Shown: positions 44,591 to 53,733 of the stretch, piece after piece
How positions within the stretch are numbered: position 1 is the stretch's first letter
Layout: each line of letters starts with the position of its first letter
Assembly (NCBI GenBank): GCA_028277225.1
Contig: JANQHB010000042.1
Location: 1-64,000, forward strand
DNA length: 64,000 bases
Direction: 5' to 3'
From: Chlorobium sp.
GTDB lineage: Bacteria > Bacteroidota > Chlorobiia > Chlorobiales > Chlorobiaceae
Notes under the pieces: model-generated
What the model was told of the DNA's origin: nothing
Seen by the model: the letters and a program-made list of their open reading frames with translations, nothing else
The model's database searches: none
Position numbers and translations under genes: made by a program

Positions 44591-45685
44591 ATGATTTCAC
44601 AGCCAACGGATACTCCAGGCGGATCAGCACACCCGTGGCCCCTTCTCTTTCCCCGGAGCAGTCTGATTATTCTGCTGTTTGTGTTTGTTCTTCTTTTTTT
44701 CCTGCTCGACCTTGTTCTGGGATCGGTGAAGATCCCTCCGTTGAGCGTTATCAGTATTGTGCTCGGGAATGGTTCCGGCAACGAGGCCTGGGACAAGATC
44801 GTCAGCTATATTCGCATCCCGAAAGCGATAACGGCGGTTATTGCCGGAGCGGCTCTGGCGGTGAGCGGTCTGCAGATGCAGACGCTCTTCCGCAACCCCC
44901 TTGCAGGACCGTCGGTTCTCGGTATATCGGCCGGAGCAAGTCTCGGGGTTGCCATGGTCATGCTTGCTTCGGGAGCTGCGGCGAATTCCTTTGCCGTGCG
45001 ACAGCTCGGTCTTGGAGGAAGCTGGCTGATCGTTCTTGCATCAACGCTCGGGGCGGCATTTATCCTGCTTGTCGTACTCGCTATAGCAGTCAGGATAAAA
45101 GATAATATCGTTCTGCTCATTGTGGGTATCATGGTAGGCAATATCACGATATCGGTCATCAGCGTCTGGCAGTATTTCAGTGAGCCGGAGGAGATCCAGG
45201 ACTATCTTATCTGGACATTCGGAAGTCTCGGAGGCGTGCTTGGCCCCCAGCTTCTTGTGCTGGCAATCGTTGTGGGTCTCGGGCTTGTTATCTCCTTTGC
45301 AGCTTCAAAGTCCCTGAACGTCATGCTGCTGGGGGAGAACTACGCGCGAAGTCTTGGGATGAGTACACTGTACGTGAGGGTCACGACTATAGCTGCAACA
45401 AGCCTGCTTGCCGGGAGCATCACCGGTTTCTGCGGGCCGATCGGCTTTATCGGTATTGCCGTTCCTCATCTGACGCGTTCTATGCTCAATACCTCGGATC
45501 ATCGTTTTCTCATGCCCTGTTCCTGCCTGGTCGGTGCGATCCTTATGCTGGGATGCGATATCATTGCGCAGATGCCGGGAAGTCAGACCACGCTTCCCAT
45601 CAATGCGGTGACGGCTCTCATCGGTTCACCGGTCGTTATATGGGTCATCATGAAGAACAGAAATCTCAAGTCGTCGTTTGCATGA
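44591..45685 (+). CDS. btuC: BtuC, FecCD-family corrinoid ABC permease
   Basis: A 364-residue permease with about ten membrane helices. Family landmarks are RIPKAITAVIAGAALAVSG, QMQTLFRNPLAGPSVLGISA and GFCGPIGFIGIAVPHLTRSM, the last including the loop that contacts the ATPase. It forms the dimeric inner-membrane channel with BtuD and takes substrate from the BtuF-like lipoproteins. It begins 1 nt after btuF and overlaps btuD by 4 nt. Confidence 0.92.
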   Translation: MISQPTDTPGGSAHPWPLLFPRSSLIILLFVFVLLFFLLDLVLGSVKIPPLSVISIVLGNGSGNEAWDKIVSYIRIPKAITAVIAGAALAVSGLQMQTLFRNPLAGPSVLGISAGASLGVAMVMLASGAAANSFAVRQLGLGGSWLIVLASTLGAAFILLVVLAIAVRIKDNIVLLIVGIMVGNITISVISVWQYFSEPEEIQDYLIWTFGSLGGVLGPQLLVLAIVVGLGLVISFAASKSLNVMLLGENYARSLGMSTLYVRVTTIAATSLLAGSITGFCGPIGFIGIAVPHLTRSMLNTSDHRFLMPCSCLVGAILMLGCDIIAQMPGSQTTLPINAVTALIGSPVVIWVIMKNRNLKSSFA

Positions 45686-46779
45686 AGAAGGAAATATTGC
45701 AGATCGATGACCTTTCCATAGGTTATCAAAGCTGCAGCCTTGCAAAGGAAGCCAAAAAGCACGGCCGGAAAATCAGGAGCAAGGTGGTTGCCGACAAGCT
45801 GTTTCTCGATCTTGCCGAGGGTGAACTTGTCTGTCTGCTCGGGCCGAACGGTTCGGGCAAATCGACACTGATGAGAACCATCGCAGGCGTCCAGAAACCT
45901 CTCGGCGGTCATGTCACCCTCGGCGGCAGGCCGCTGGAAAGGCTTTCGGCAAAAGAGACGGCAAGGCTCCTGAGTCTCGTGCTGACAGACAGGGTTATGA
46001 CCGGCAACCTCTCGGTCTACGCTCTGGTCGCTCTCGGGAGATATCCTTATACAGGATGGATGGGAAGTCTCTCTGCGGACGATGAAACGGTTGTCAGAAC
46101 TGCCATTGAGACGACCGGTACCCGCAGGTTCGCTCATCGGCATATCGGTGACCTGAGCGACGGGGAACGTCAGAAAGTCATGATCGCCCGTGCGCTTGCC
46201 CAGGATACGCCTGTCATCCTGCTCGATGAACCTACTGCGCATCTCGATCTTCCTAATCGCATAGAGGTGGTCCGTCTCCTGAAGCAACTGGCGAGGGAAC
46301 AGAAAAAATCAATAGTCATGTCGACACACGAGCTGGACCTGGCATTGCAGGCCGCCGACAGGATATGGCTGATGAGTCCTGAAAATGAATCCGTCACCGG
46401 ATCAGGAGTCGAGATGATCTCCGGAATGCCGGAAGAACTGATCCTTGACGGCAGGCTCGAGAAAGCCTTCAAGCGTAACGGCTTCGAATTTGACAGGACA
46501 TCAGGCTCGTTCAGGATACATCACCAGTACAAGGGGTCTGTCGGGCTGGTCGGAGAAGGAATGCTCGCCTATTGGACCAAAAGAGCGCTCGAAAGGATCG
46601 GATACAGGGTGATCGATGACGCTTCGCTGCCGTTCAGGATCGAAGTGTCCGATGAAAGGGGCTGCGGTCTCTGGCATTGTTTCGATGATGAGTGTCGGGG
46701 TGCTGTTGAAATCAGGGATATTTGCGGGGTTATCAATCATGTAAAACCTAAACTGAGCGTTTCAACAAATGCTCCATAA
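45682..46779 (+). CDS. btuD: BtuD, corrinoid ABC transporter ATPase with C-terminal extension
   Basis: About 365 residues. The ATPase core has Walker A GPNGSGKST (from residue 54), Q-loop, signature LSDGERQKV (about residue 158) and Walker B VILLDEPTAHLD (about residue 178), with the H-loop in MSTHELDL. After about residue 275 there is an extra 90-residue domain (SFRIHHQYKGSVGLVGEG to the end) that I do not recognise and that ordinary BtuD lacks. The start ATG 45682 overlaps the btuC stop. The last codons run into the start of repeat copy B, so the C-terminus was probably altered by the repeat. Confidence 0.9.
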   Translation: MKKEILQIDDLSIGYQSCSLAKEAKKHGRKIRSKVVADKLFLDLAEGELVCLLGPNGSGKSTLMRTIAGVQKPLGGHVTLGGRPLERLSAKETARLLSLVLTDRVMTGNLSVYALVALGRYPYTGWMGSLSADDETVVRTAIETTGTRRFAHRHIGDLSDGERQKVMIARALAQDTPVILLDEPTAHLDLPNRIEVVRLLKQLAREQKKSIVMSTHELDLALQAADRIWLMSPENESVTGSGVEMISGMPEELILDGRLEKAFKRNGFEFDRTSGSFRIHHQYKGSVGLVGEGMLAYWTKRALERIGYRVIDDASLPFRIEVSDERGCGLWHCFDDECRGAVEIRDICGVINHVKPKLSVSTNAP

Positions 46780-47004
46780 TAGTAAGTTTATTAAAAACAG
46801 TCTGTTATACTGTATTTGTATAGGGATTTTCCCTCACCTTTCGGGTGAACGTGACAACTGATAAAGAGCCGCATTTTTTTAAACCCTTCGGGATTGCCGA
46901 TCATGCCGAATCTGCTTCGTTACAGAGAATTTGCGGTAGACCACTACAGCGGCATTCCCTGTACCTTGCATCTCCGACATGCTCGACAATCGCTCAATTT
47001 AGGT
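46747..47004. repeat. dispersed intergenic repeat, copy B
   Basis: Homologous to 17461-17765: ATAATAGTAAGTTTATTAAA, CTGTTATACTGTATTTGTAT, TCTGCTTCGTTACAG, and a near-identical 3' block ending TCGCTCAATTTAGGT. Its first 33 nt form the 3' end of btuD. It is about 50 nt shorter than copy A, lacking most TCCCGA hairpins. Confidence 0.85.
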
Positions 47005-47034
47005 AAAAGCAAGGGAGCAAAAGCCGGAGGCTCT

Positions 47035-48237
47035 ATGAATCGATACAGAAGAGTCGCTGCTTTCCGTATGGTTATATTGCTTGTTGTCATAGTGTGCTTT
47101 TCTTCATGTGCCGGAAAAGAAAACGCGAGTTCCGTCGAAGAGGGAGGTGACCGACACGGCCGGAACGTGTTCTATGCGGAGCGTTTTTCCATAACAAGAC
47201 TGGATGACGGAAGTACCCTGATACAGGTGAAGGTGCCGAAAGGAGAGAGGATAGGGATCGAATACACATACCTTCTTGTTCCCGATGACAAGGCTGTTCC
47301 GGAATACAGCGGCGATGCAAGGGTTATAAGAACGCCGTTGAAAAGCGTGACCTGCGAAACCGGATTTCAGGTGACGTTGATCGGGATGCTCGATTCTTTC
47401 GATGCCATCAAAGGGGTTTCCGGTAAACGACGGGTCGGCCACGACAGGGTACACAGGATGATAGACAAAGGAGAGCTTGCAGTAACCGGTTTCATGAGAG
47501 GATTGAACATGGAAACATTGCTCAAGCTCGACCCGGACCTTTCTTTTGTGAACGTGACCAGTGTCTCCACGGATATTTTCGAGGAAATGATAGCATACGG
47601 ACTGAAGCCCGGTTTTTTCTGCGCCTCACTCGAAAAACATCCTCTCGGAGCACTGGAGTGGATCAAGTTTGTCGGGGCCTTTTTTGAAAAGGACAGCCTT
47701 GCTGCAGCTATCTTCGAGGAAAAGGAACAGGCGTATCTCGATGTATTGAAAACTGTAAGGGATATTGACCGGAAACCCTCCGTCATTGCAGGCTACAGCA
47801 GAAAAGGAGCCTGGTCCACCATGGGTTCGTCCCGCTGGTTTGTTGCGATGCTTGACCACGCCGGGGGGGATTACCTATTCAAGGGACAGAAGCTTGACCG
47901 CGGACATATTCTCAGCCACGAAGTTGCCATGGATGCCGGAATGCAGGCTGATTTCTGGGTGAATACCCATTTCAGGGTGACAGATCTCGATGGATTGCTG
48001 CAGGAGGACGAGCGATACGGCCTGTTTCAGTGTTTCCGAAACAGGACAGTATACAATAACAATAACTACCGGTTCGACAACGGTCGAAACCGTTTCTGGG
48101 ATGAAGGAATGACCGAACCTCATCTTCTGCTCGAGGATCTGATCAGTATTTTTCATCCGGATCTTCTGCCGGATCATACCTTGAAATATTACAGGCACCT
48201 TCAAAAAAGCGTTCCGGTATCCGAAAAGACGCAATGA
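47035..48237 (+). CDS. BtuF-like corrinoid-binding lipoprotein 2
   Basis: About 400 residues, lipobox VCFSSCAGK. It is a paralogue of the protein at 43351-44589: both share the extended architecture and the C-terminal VYNNNN...FWDEG ... LLEDLISIFHPDLLP pattern (YWEQG ... ILEDLIRILHPG in the first). The start at 47035 follows GGAGG (47026-47030). The open frame extending to 46894 runs through the dispersed repeat and is not used. It lies between btuD and cbiZ, and possibly binds a different corrinoid such as cobinamide. Confidence 0.85.
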   Translation: MNRYRRVAAFRMVILLVVIVCFSSCAGKENASSVEEGGDRHGRNVFYAERFSITRLDDGSTLIQVKVPKGERIGIEYTYLLVPDDKAVPEYSGDARVIRTPLKSVTCETGFQVTLIGMLDSFDAIKGVSGKRRVGHDRVHRMIDKGELAVTGFMRGLNMETLLKLDPDLSFVNVTSVSTDIFEEMIAYGLKPGFFCASLEKHPLGALEWIKFVGAFFEKDSLAAAIFEEKEQAYLDVLKTVRDIDRKPSVIAGYSRKGAWSTMGSSRWFVAMLDHAGGDYLFKGQKLDRGHILSHEVAMDAGMQADFWVNTHFRVTDLDGLLQEDERYGLFQCFRNRTVYNNNNYRFDNGRNRFWDEGMTEPHLLLEDLISIFHPDLLPDHTLKYYRHLQKSVPVSEKTQ

Positions 48238-48263
48238 TGCAACAGGTAGACAAGGAGAGTTGT

Positions 48264-49406
48264 ATGAAGCTGGGGAACTATGGTGATGCCGAAGTGCATC
48301 GAATTAAAAAAATGCTCGTCGTGCGCTTCAGGACGCCTCACAGGGTTATTTCAACATGCAGGGTAAACGGCGGGCTTCACGATGATCTTGAATGCATCTT
48401 CAATCACCAGTCATGCGAACCCTCAGGTCACACCAGAAAAGAAATGAAAACCATAATCACCTCACCGGAGATTTATCTGGAAGGGCTTTGCGACAGTTTT
48501 GAACTGCCTGAGAAAACAGCATCTCTCGGAACGGCTGCAAATATGAACTACGCTGCCATAGAGACGGAGTCTTTCAGGGGTCTGAAGGTGACAGCGATTT
48601 GTACCGGAGGTGTGGAAGGTAATGCAGGAAGAGCAGGTGATCCGGCATCCGTTTATGAAGTCGAGGGTGGCTTCGAGCCCCTCGATCGCATTGGTAAAGA
48701 ACTGCACGGGACGATCAATACCATTCTCCTGATTAACCGCGAACTTTCAAAGGGAGCCATGGTTCGCGCCATAATGACGGCTACCGAGGCAAAGACTGCC
48801 GTTCTTCAGGAGTTGGCTGTGTCTTCAAGATATTCAGAAGGACTGGCTACAGGAACAGGAACCGATCAGATAGCGGTTGCCTGTTCACTTGACGGCGGCA
48901 AGCCTTTGACCAGTGCGGGAAATCATTCGAAGCTCGGAGAACAGATAGGGCGTTCTGTTTCAGGTGCGATACGCAAGACCCTTGCGCTTCAAAACTCTCT
49001 AACCCCTGAAAATCAGCGTTCCATCCTTGCTCATCTCAGGCGTTTCGGCGCTAATCGTGAAAGTATGACTGGCGCAGTTGCCGGAAAGCTTCAGAAAGAG
49101 ACAGCAGAGGTCTTCAGGAATAACTTCCAGAGTCTTGATCGCGACCCCATGGCGGTCGGGGCTTTGTGTTCTCTGGTTCATGCCAGAGATAAAATCGCCT
49201 GGGGGATTCTTCCCGAATCATGCGTGAAAGAACTTTTTGTCATGCACGGTGCACAGCTTGCTGCGGCAATTTCACACAAGACCGATCGATATGCTGATTA
49301 TGCCCGTACGCTTTCAGCGGAAACTATCGGTATGGAGAGCGATGTTTTTCTGCAATTTGTCTACGCCTCTTGTGCCCTTGGCTATAGTGAAAAATGGAAA
49401 GACTGA
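48264..49406 (+). CDS. cbiZ: CbiZ, adenosylcobinamide amidohydrolase, with C-terminal extension
   Basis: About 380 residues. The CbiZ domain is clear: TAICTGGVEGNAGRAGDP, GTINTILLINRELSKGAM, RAIMTATEAKTAVLQEL and YSEGLATGTGTDQIAVACS. CbiZ cleaves the aminopropanol (and lower-ligand-bearing) arm from adenosylcobinamide or pseudo-B12 to give adenosylcobyric acid, allowing salvage and remodelling. Roughly 130 C-terminal residues after the domain (from TLALQNSLTPENQRS) have no assignment. The start 48264 is preferred over 48234, because AAGGAG lies at 48252-48257. Confidence 0.9.
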   Translation: MKLGNYGDAEVHRIKKMLVVRFRTPHRVISTCRVNGGLHDDLECIFNHQSCEPSGHTRKEMKTIITSPEIYLEGLCDSFELPEKTASLGTAANMNYAAIETESFRGLKVTAICTGGVEGNAGRAGDPASVYEVEGGFEPLDRIGKELHGTINTILLINRELSKGAMVRAIMTATEAKTAVLQELAVSSRYSEGLATGTGTDQIAVACSLDGGKPLTSAGNHSKLGEQIGRSVSGAIRKTLALQNSLTPENQRSILAHLRRFGANRESMTGAVAGKLQKETAEVFRNNFQSLDRDPMAVGALCSLVHARDKIAWGILPESCVKELFVMHGAQLAAAISHKTDRYADYARTLSAETIGMESDVFLQFVYASCALGYSEKWKD

Positions 49407-50899
49407 AACTGGCCCTTGTTCATCTTGACGTGCGGCATGGAGATGCGGTACGGAATCGTAGTGAAATTCTGTCTCTTACTGAAAAGGCAGCAGCAAGCGG
49501 AGCCGGTATTATCGTGAACACCGAGCTGGCTGTTTCCGGTTACAGTTTCAGTTCACGTGAAGAAATTGCCGGGCTTGTCGAGACAAAACAAGGGCCGACA
49601 ATAAGCGCTCTTAAACCGATTGCTTCCCGTTACTCCTGCTTTGTCGTTACGGGCTATCCGGAAAAGGATGAAGAGACCGGGATCTATTATAATTCGACAG
49701 CGGTGATTGGGCCCGAAGGTGTTTTGCTGCTCAACTATCGCAAAATTACTGCCGAGGTTCGCTGGGCATGTTCCGGAAGTCCCCTGCAGAACAATATGTT
49801 TTCGACACCCTGGGGAACTGTGGGTGTCATGATCTGTTCGGATACCTACTACGGGGCGATTCCGAGAATGTCCTCGCTGAAAGGAGTCGACCTTCTTCTC
49901 GTACCGGCAAACTGGCCCGGAGGTTCACTTGATCCAAGAGAGCTCTGGCAGGTAAGGGCACGAGAGAACGGTTTTTATCTTGCCGCATGTAACAGGTCTG
50001 GAAAAGATAAAACCATGTCGTGTGAGGATGCCTGGTCATGTGTGTATGGTCCCGACGGCGAAAAGATTCTCGAAGCATGGAGTTGCGAATCCGACATTTT
50101 TTATGCCGATCTGCCCCTTGACGGGGGAAAGCTGCCTGCTCTTCGGGAAAAACAGCTGGAAACAAGAAACCCTTCGATGTTTGCACCGATCTACCTCGAT
50201 ATGCGCTATGCCACCGACCTGACAAGCTATTACAAACTTCCTGAACCTGCGCAGCTCAATATTGCCTGTCATTCGTCGGGCCCCGAAGAGCTTTCAAGCG
50301 GAAGCATGCTTGAAAATATCATTGAGAACTATGGCGGCCGGAAGACTGATATGGTCGTTTTGCCTTCAGGCAAAGGGGATGACAGGGAGATGGTTTTGAA
50401 GCGCCTTTCACGTGCAGCAAGAAAATACCGGGTCGATATCTGTTCAGGGTTCTATAAAGAAAAAAACGGAGAGGAACTCGTTGCGTTTGCCGGGAAAAAC
50501 GGTGAGCTTCTGCTCAGGACCGACAAAGACAGGGAACTTACAATTATCGATCTCGATTCCGTCAGAATAGCTCTTCTCTGTAAAACGGAGCTCTATCATC
50601 CCGAAACGGTCATTGCCTGTGCAAAGCAGGGCTGCGATCTTGTTCTCTGTTCTTCTGCAGCACTGGATGACCTCGATCGGAAGGTATTGGGCGCGCGGAC
50701 GATCGAGCAGGCGGCAGTTGCGGTCAGCGGTCATGACCGTTCGTTCATCTGCCAGCCTCCCGAAGGACATTATCGATGGGCGGAAACTTCTGCCGAAGGC
50801 GGAAAGGGCTTTGTCACGACGCTCGATATCGGAAAGCTCAGAGAGAAGAATTATTTCGACAGGATCGATTATGAAATTTTGCTCAAAAAACGAGATTAA
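49394..50899 (+). CDS. double-domain nitrilase superfamily amidohydrolase in the corrinoid operon
   Basis: A 501-residue protein with two nitrilase-fold halves. The N-terminal half has the full Glu-Lys-Cys triad: Glu in NTELAVSGYSF, Lys in LNYRKITAE and Cys in VMICSDTYYG. The second half (from about residue 285) repeats the fold, with weak equivalents (DMVVLPSGKGD, ALLCKTELYHPE), and looks degenerate or altered. The family hydrolyses C-N bonds of amides and nitriles. It overlaps cbiZ by 13 nt and precedes cobA, so it is embedded in a corrinoid operon. A corrinoid side-chain amide is an attractive substrate, but this is inference. Confidence 0.82.
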   Translation: MERLKLALVHLDVRHGDAVRNRSEILSLTEKAAASGAGIIVNTELAVSGYSFSSREEIAGLVETKQGPTISALKPIASRYSCFVVTGYPEKDEETGIYYNSTAVIGPEGVLLLNYRKITAEVRWACSGSPLQNNMFSTPWGTVGVMICSDTYYGAIPRMSSLKGVDLLLVPANWPGGSLDPRELWQVRARENGFYLAACNRSGKDKTMSCEDAWSCVYGPDGEKILEAWSCESDIFYADLPLDGGKLPALREKQLETRNPSMFAPIYLDMRYATDLTSYYKLPEPAQLNIACHSSGPEELSSGSMLENIIENYGGRKTDMVVLPSGKGDDREMVLKRLSRAARKYRVDICSGFYKEKNGEELVAFAGKNGELLLRTDKDRELTIIDLDSVRIALLCKTELYHPETVIACAKQGCDLVLCSSAALDDLDRKVLGARTIEQAAVAVSGHDRSFICQPPEGHYRWAETSAEGGKGFVTTLDIGKLREKNYFDRIDYEILLKKRD

Positions 50900-50925
50900 A
50901 TCGGATTATTTACTATCAAAAGTAT

Positions 50926-51765
50926 ATGGCTGCAGGAAAAAGCACTTTGACAGGAAATGAGGCAACCGCCGTCACCATCGCCGGGGCAGGTCCGGGCGAT
51001 CCGGAACTGCTTACACTCAAGGTATTGAAACGGCTGAAGGATGCCGAGGTTGTCCTGCATGATTCCCTGATATCAAAGGAGATACTGGAACTGCTGCCGG
51101 AAGAAGCCGAGAAGATCAATGTCGGAAAACGATGTGACGACGGACAGGATCAGCATGAACGGCAGGAGCGTATCAATTCGCTTATGGTTCGTTACGCCAG
51201 GGAGGGAAAGCGGTGCGTTCGCCTCAAGGCCGGTGATCCCTTTGTTTTCGGACGGGGAGTTGAAGAGGTTCGTGCTTTGAAGCAGAACGGTATCGAGGTT
51301 GAAGTCATACCCGGCATAACTGCCGGGCTTGCTGCCGCAAACATGCTGCATATTCCCGTCACCGAACGGAACAGAACGACATCGCTGCTGTTTTGTACAG
51401 GGCATACGGCGAACTACTCATTCGAGCAGTTCAACGGATTGATTTCCTTACTCCGGGAAGGCAGTCCGATCGTTATGTATATGGGGATCAGGAATTTTGA
51501 GACTGTCATTCAGCGTCTGCTCGATGCCGGTCTTCCGCCAACCCTGCATGTATGTATTGTGTCGAAGGTGTCGTTGCCGGGCCAGAAGCTTCTTCGGGGA
51601 ACGCTCGAGACGATCACTGCTCTTGTCGCGGAAAAAGAGATCGAGACGCCGGCTGTATTTTTTATCGGAGAGCATACCGTTCCTGTCGAATTAGATTGTC
51701 CGGTTGCGGATTTCATAGAATCAAAAGGAGGCAACAGTGAAAATATATACAAGAACCGGGGATGA
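50926..51765 (+). CDS. cobA: CobA, uroporphyrinogen-III C-methyltransferase (SUMT)
   Basis: A 279-residue TP_methylase with AVTIAGAGPGDPELLTLKVL, DVVLHD-like AEVVLHDSLIS, VRLKAGDPFVFGRGVEEV and IPGITAGLAAANMLHIPVT. It methylates uroporphyrinogen III at C2 and C7 to precorrin-2, feeding both siroheme and B12. It is a single-domain SUMT, with no HemD or CysG oxidase part fused. Precorrin-2 dehydrogenase is not in the window. It overlaps the next gene by 29 nt. Confidence 0.92.
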   Translation: MAAGKSTLTGNEATAVTIAGAGPGDPELLTLKVLKRLKDAEVVLHDSLISKEILELLPEEAEKINVGKRCDDGQDQHERQERINSLMVRYAREGKRCVRLKAGDPFVFGRGVEEVRALKQNGIEVEVIPGITAGLAAANMLHIPVTERNRTTSLLFCTGHTANYSFEQFNGLISLLREGSPIVMYMGIRNFETVIQRLLDAGLPPTLHVCIVSKVSLPGQKLLRGTLETITALVAEKEIETPAVFFIGEHTVPVELDCPVADFIESKGGNSENIYKNRG

Positions 51766-52312
51766 GGGCAAAACGGGCCTTTTCGGGGGTTCCAGGGTTG
51801 ACAAGGACGATATACGGGTTGATTGTTACGGAACGTTTGACGAGGTCAATTCATTTATCGGGCTCCTGCGTTCGAAACTTCCTCTTGACCATGTATGGCA
51901 GGGCCGCCTTCATGAAATGCAGGTAACGTTCATGAACATGATGTCTCATCTGGCAACCCCGTCTGATGCGCCGAGGCCGAACAGCGCCCCGCTTCCGGTC
52001 GATGGCGCCGGGGAGTGTGAGCGCTGGATCGATGAACTTGAAGAGGCTTCCGGGCCTTCGGAGTATTTCCTGCTTCCGGGAGGAACGGAGATTTCATCAC
52101 TTTGCCATGTTATACGGACACAGGTGCGACGGGGCGAAAGAAAACTTGTCTCACTTATGAGAAAGGAGGAGGTTCATCCGTCCATACCGTCCTATGTCAA
52201 CCGTCTTTCCGATCTTTTTTTTGCTCTTGCCAGGGCTGAAATGGCCGGATCGGGTGTTGAAGAAGAGCGTTGGAACTCGTTTGTCTATAAAAAGAAAAAG
52301 CAGTCCCGATGA
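51737..52312 (+). CDS. PduO-type ATP:cob(I)alamin adenosyltransferase
   Basis: A 191-residue member of the PduO/MMAB family. The ATP-binding N-terminus is KIYTRTGDEGKTGLFGGSRV, followed by YGTFDEVNSFIGLLR; the C-terminal conserved stretch is SYVNRLSDLFFALAR. It transfers adenosyl to cob(I)-corrinoid. The start is GTG 51737 with AAGGAGG at 51725-51731. An extended loop (about residues 75-95) is inserted relative to shorter homologues. It overlaps cobA upstream and cbiA downstream (ATGA). Confidence 0.93.
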   Translation: MKIYTRTGDEGKTGLFGGSRVDKDDIRVDCYGTFDEVNSFIGLLRSKLPLDHVWQGRLHEMQVTFMNMMSHLATPSDAPRPNSAPLPVDGAGECERWIDELEEASGPSEYFLLPGGTEISSLCHVIRTQVRRGERKLVSLMRKEEVHPSIPSYVNRLSDLFFALARAEMAGSGVEEERWNSFVYKKKKQSR

Positions 52313-53706
52313 TAAAAAGGCCGGCTTTTCTGCTTGCCGCACCATCGAGCAATGCAGGCAAGACAACCCTGACGCTGGCGTTGCTGCGCATTCTGGTGCA
52401 GGAAGGTTTTGACGTCCAGCCTTTCAAATGCGGCCCCGATTACCTCGATACCTGGCTGCATACCCTGGCGGTTACTACAGGAGAAACATCTCGCCAGGGA
52501 CGCAACCTCGATACCTTCATGGCCTCGCCCCGGCATATGCAGGACGTGTTTCTTCGCCATTCCACCGGTTCGGATGCCGTGGTTGTCGAAGGCGTGATGG
52601 GGCTTTTCGACGGTTCGGTAAAATCCAGGGGCAGCAGCGCCGAGATAGCCAAACTGCTCGATATCCCGGTCATCCTTGTCGTCGATGCAAAAGGTGCGGC
52701 CTATTCCGTTGCGCCGCTTCTTTATGGATTCAGGAATTTCGATCCGGCCCTTCGTCTTGCAGGAGTGATCTTTAACCGGGTCAATACAGTATCGCATTAC
52801 GAGTTTCTCAAAGAGGCCTGCAGCGATGTCGGCGTCGAGCCGCTCGGTTATGTGCCCCGGGATGAATCCATGGCGGTTTCGGGACGGTATCTCGGTCTGA
52901 ACATTTTACCTGACGGCGATCAGGAATCGGCGATAACGGCGATGGCCGATCATGTGAAGAAAACCGTGAATGTCCAACGGTTGCTCGAGATAAGCCGCGC
53001 CGATATCGGAGCGCCTGCCGCTTCCGTAAAAAAGCCTCCTCGCGGTCAAGCGGTCATCGGTGTCGCTCGTGACGAGGCGTTCAACTTTGTCTACGCTGAA
53101 AATCTCGATCTCCTTTCGTCTTATGGTACCATCAGATGGTTCAGCCCCCTCAGCGATAAAGCATTGCCCGAAACCGATATGCTTTATCTGTCGGGAGGTT
53201 ATCCCGAGTTGTACGCACGCCGACTCGAAGAAAACAGCTCGATGAGGCTCGGGATCAAAGAGTTCGTTTCCCGTGGAGGAGTTGTCTATGCCGAATGCGG
53301 AGGAATGATGTATCTCGGCAATTCCATTACCGGCAAAGACGGGCAGAGCTGCTCCATGTGCGGTGCCCTCGACCTCGATACCTCGATGCAGGAAGCGCGA
53401 TTGACTCTCGGCTACAGAAAAGTCGATCTTTCCGCGGCCGGTTATCCGGAAGAACTCCGGGGACACGAATTTCATTATTCATGTCTTCTGAGATCAGGTG
53501 ATCTCGATAATGTGGCTGCGGTCCGCACTGCACGCGACAAACCGGTGGATACGGCTGTGTTCCGTTTCAGGAACACCTTTGCATCCTATATCCATCTCTA
53601 CTGGGGTGAAACGCCCGGCTTCCCCGGATATCTGCTCGAACAGCGCAGGGGAAACAATGACGATCAGCATGATGACTGTTCTCAACCCTTCTCCTTGCAG
53701 TCATGA
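52309..53706 (+). CDS. cbiA: CbiA, cobyrinate a,c-diamide synthase
   Basis: A 465-residue glutamine-dependent amidase. The ATP-binding P-loop-like segment is SSNAGKTTLTLALLRIL; FKCGPDYLDTWLH and VVEGVMGLFDGS follow. The GATase domain has the nucleophile Cys in GVVYAECGGMMYLG and the late His region in HEFHYSCLLR. It amidates side chains a and c of cobyrinate. It is the last recognisable gene of the cobalamin block; the neighbouring CbiP, CbiB and CobU/S/T are not in this window. Confidence 0.94.
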   Translation: MIKRPAFLLAAPSSNAGKTTLTLALLRILVQEGFDVQPFKCGPDYLDTWLHTLAVTTGETSRQGRNLDTFMASPRHMQDVFLRHSTGSDAVVVEGVMGLFDGSVKSRGSSAEIAKLLDIPVILVVDAKGAAYSVAPLLYGFRNFDPALRLAGVIFNRVNTVSHYEFLKEACSDVGVEPLGYVPRDESMAVSGRYLGLNILPDGDQESAITAMADHVKKTVNVQRLLEISRADIGAPAASVKKPPRGQAVIGVARDEAFNFVYAENLDLLSSYGTIRWFSPLSDKALPETDMLYLSGGYPELYARRLEENSSMRLGIKEFVSRGGVVYAECGGMMYLGNSITGKDGQSCSMCGALDLDTSMQEARLTLGYRKVDLSAAGYPEELRGHEFHYSCLLRSGDLDNVAAVRTARDKPVDTAVFRFRNTFASYIHLYWGETPGFPGYLLEQRRGNNDDQHDDCSQPFSLQS

Positions 53707-53733
53707 CGCATTTTGCTTCTATAGTGAACGTAC

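Noticed and set aside
46894..47034. N-terminal extension of the second BtuF-like lipoprotein.
   Set aside because: It lies in repeat copy B and would displace the lipoprotein signal; GGAGG precedes ATG 47035.
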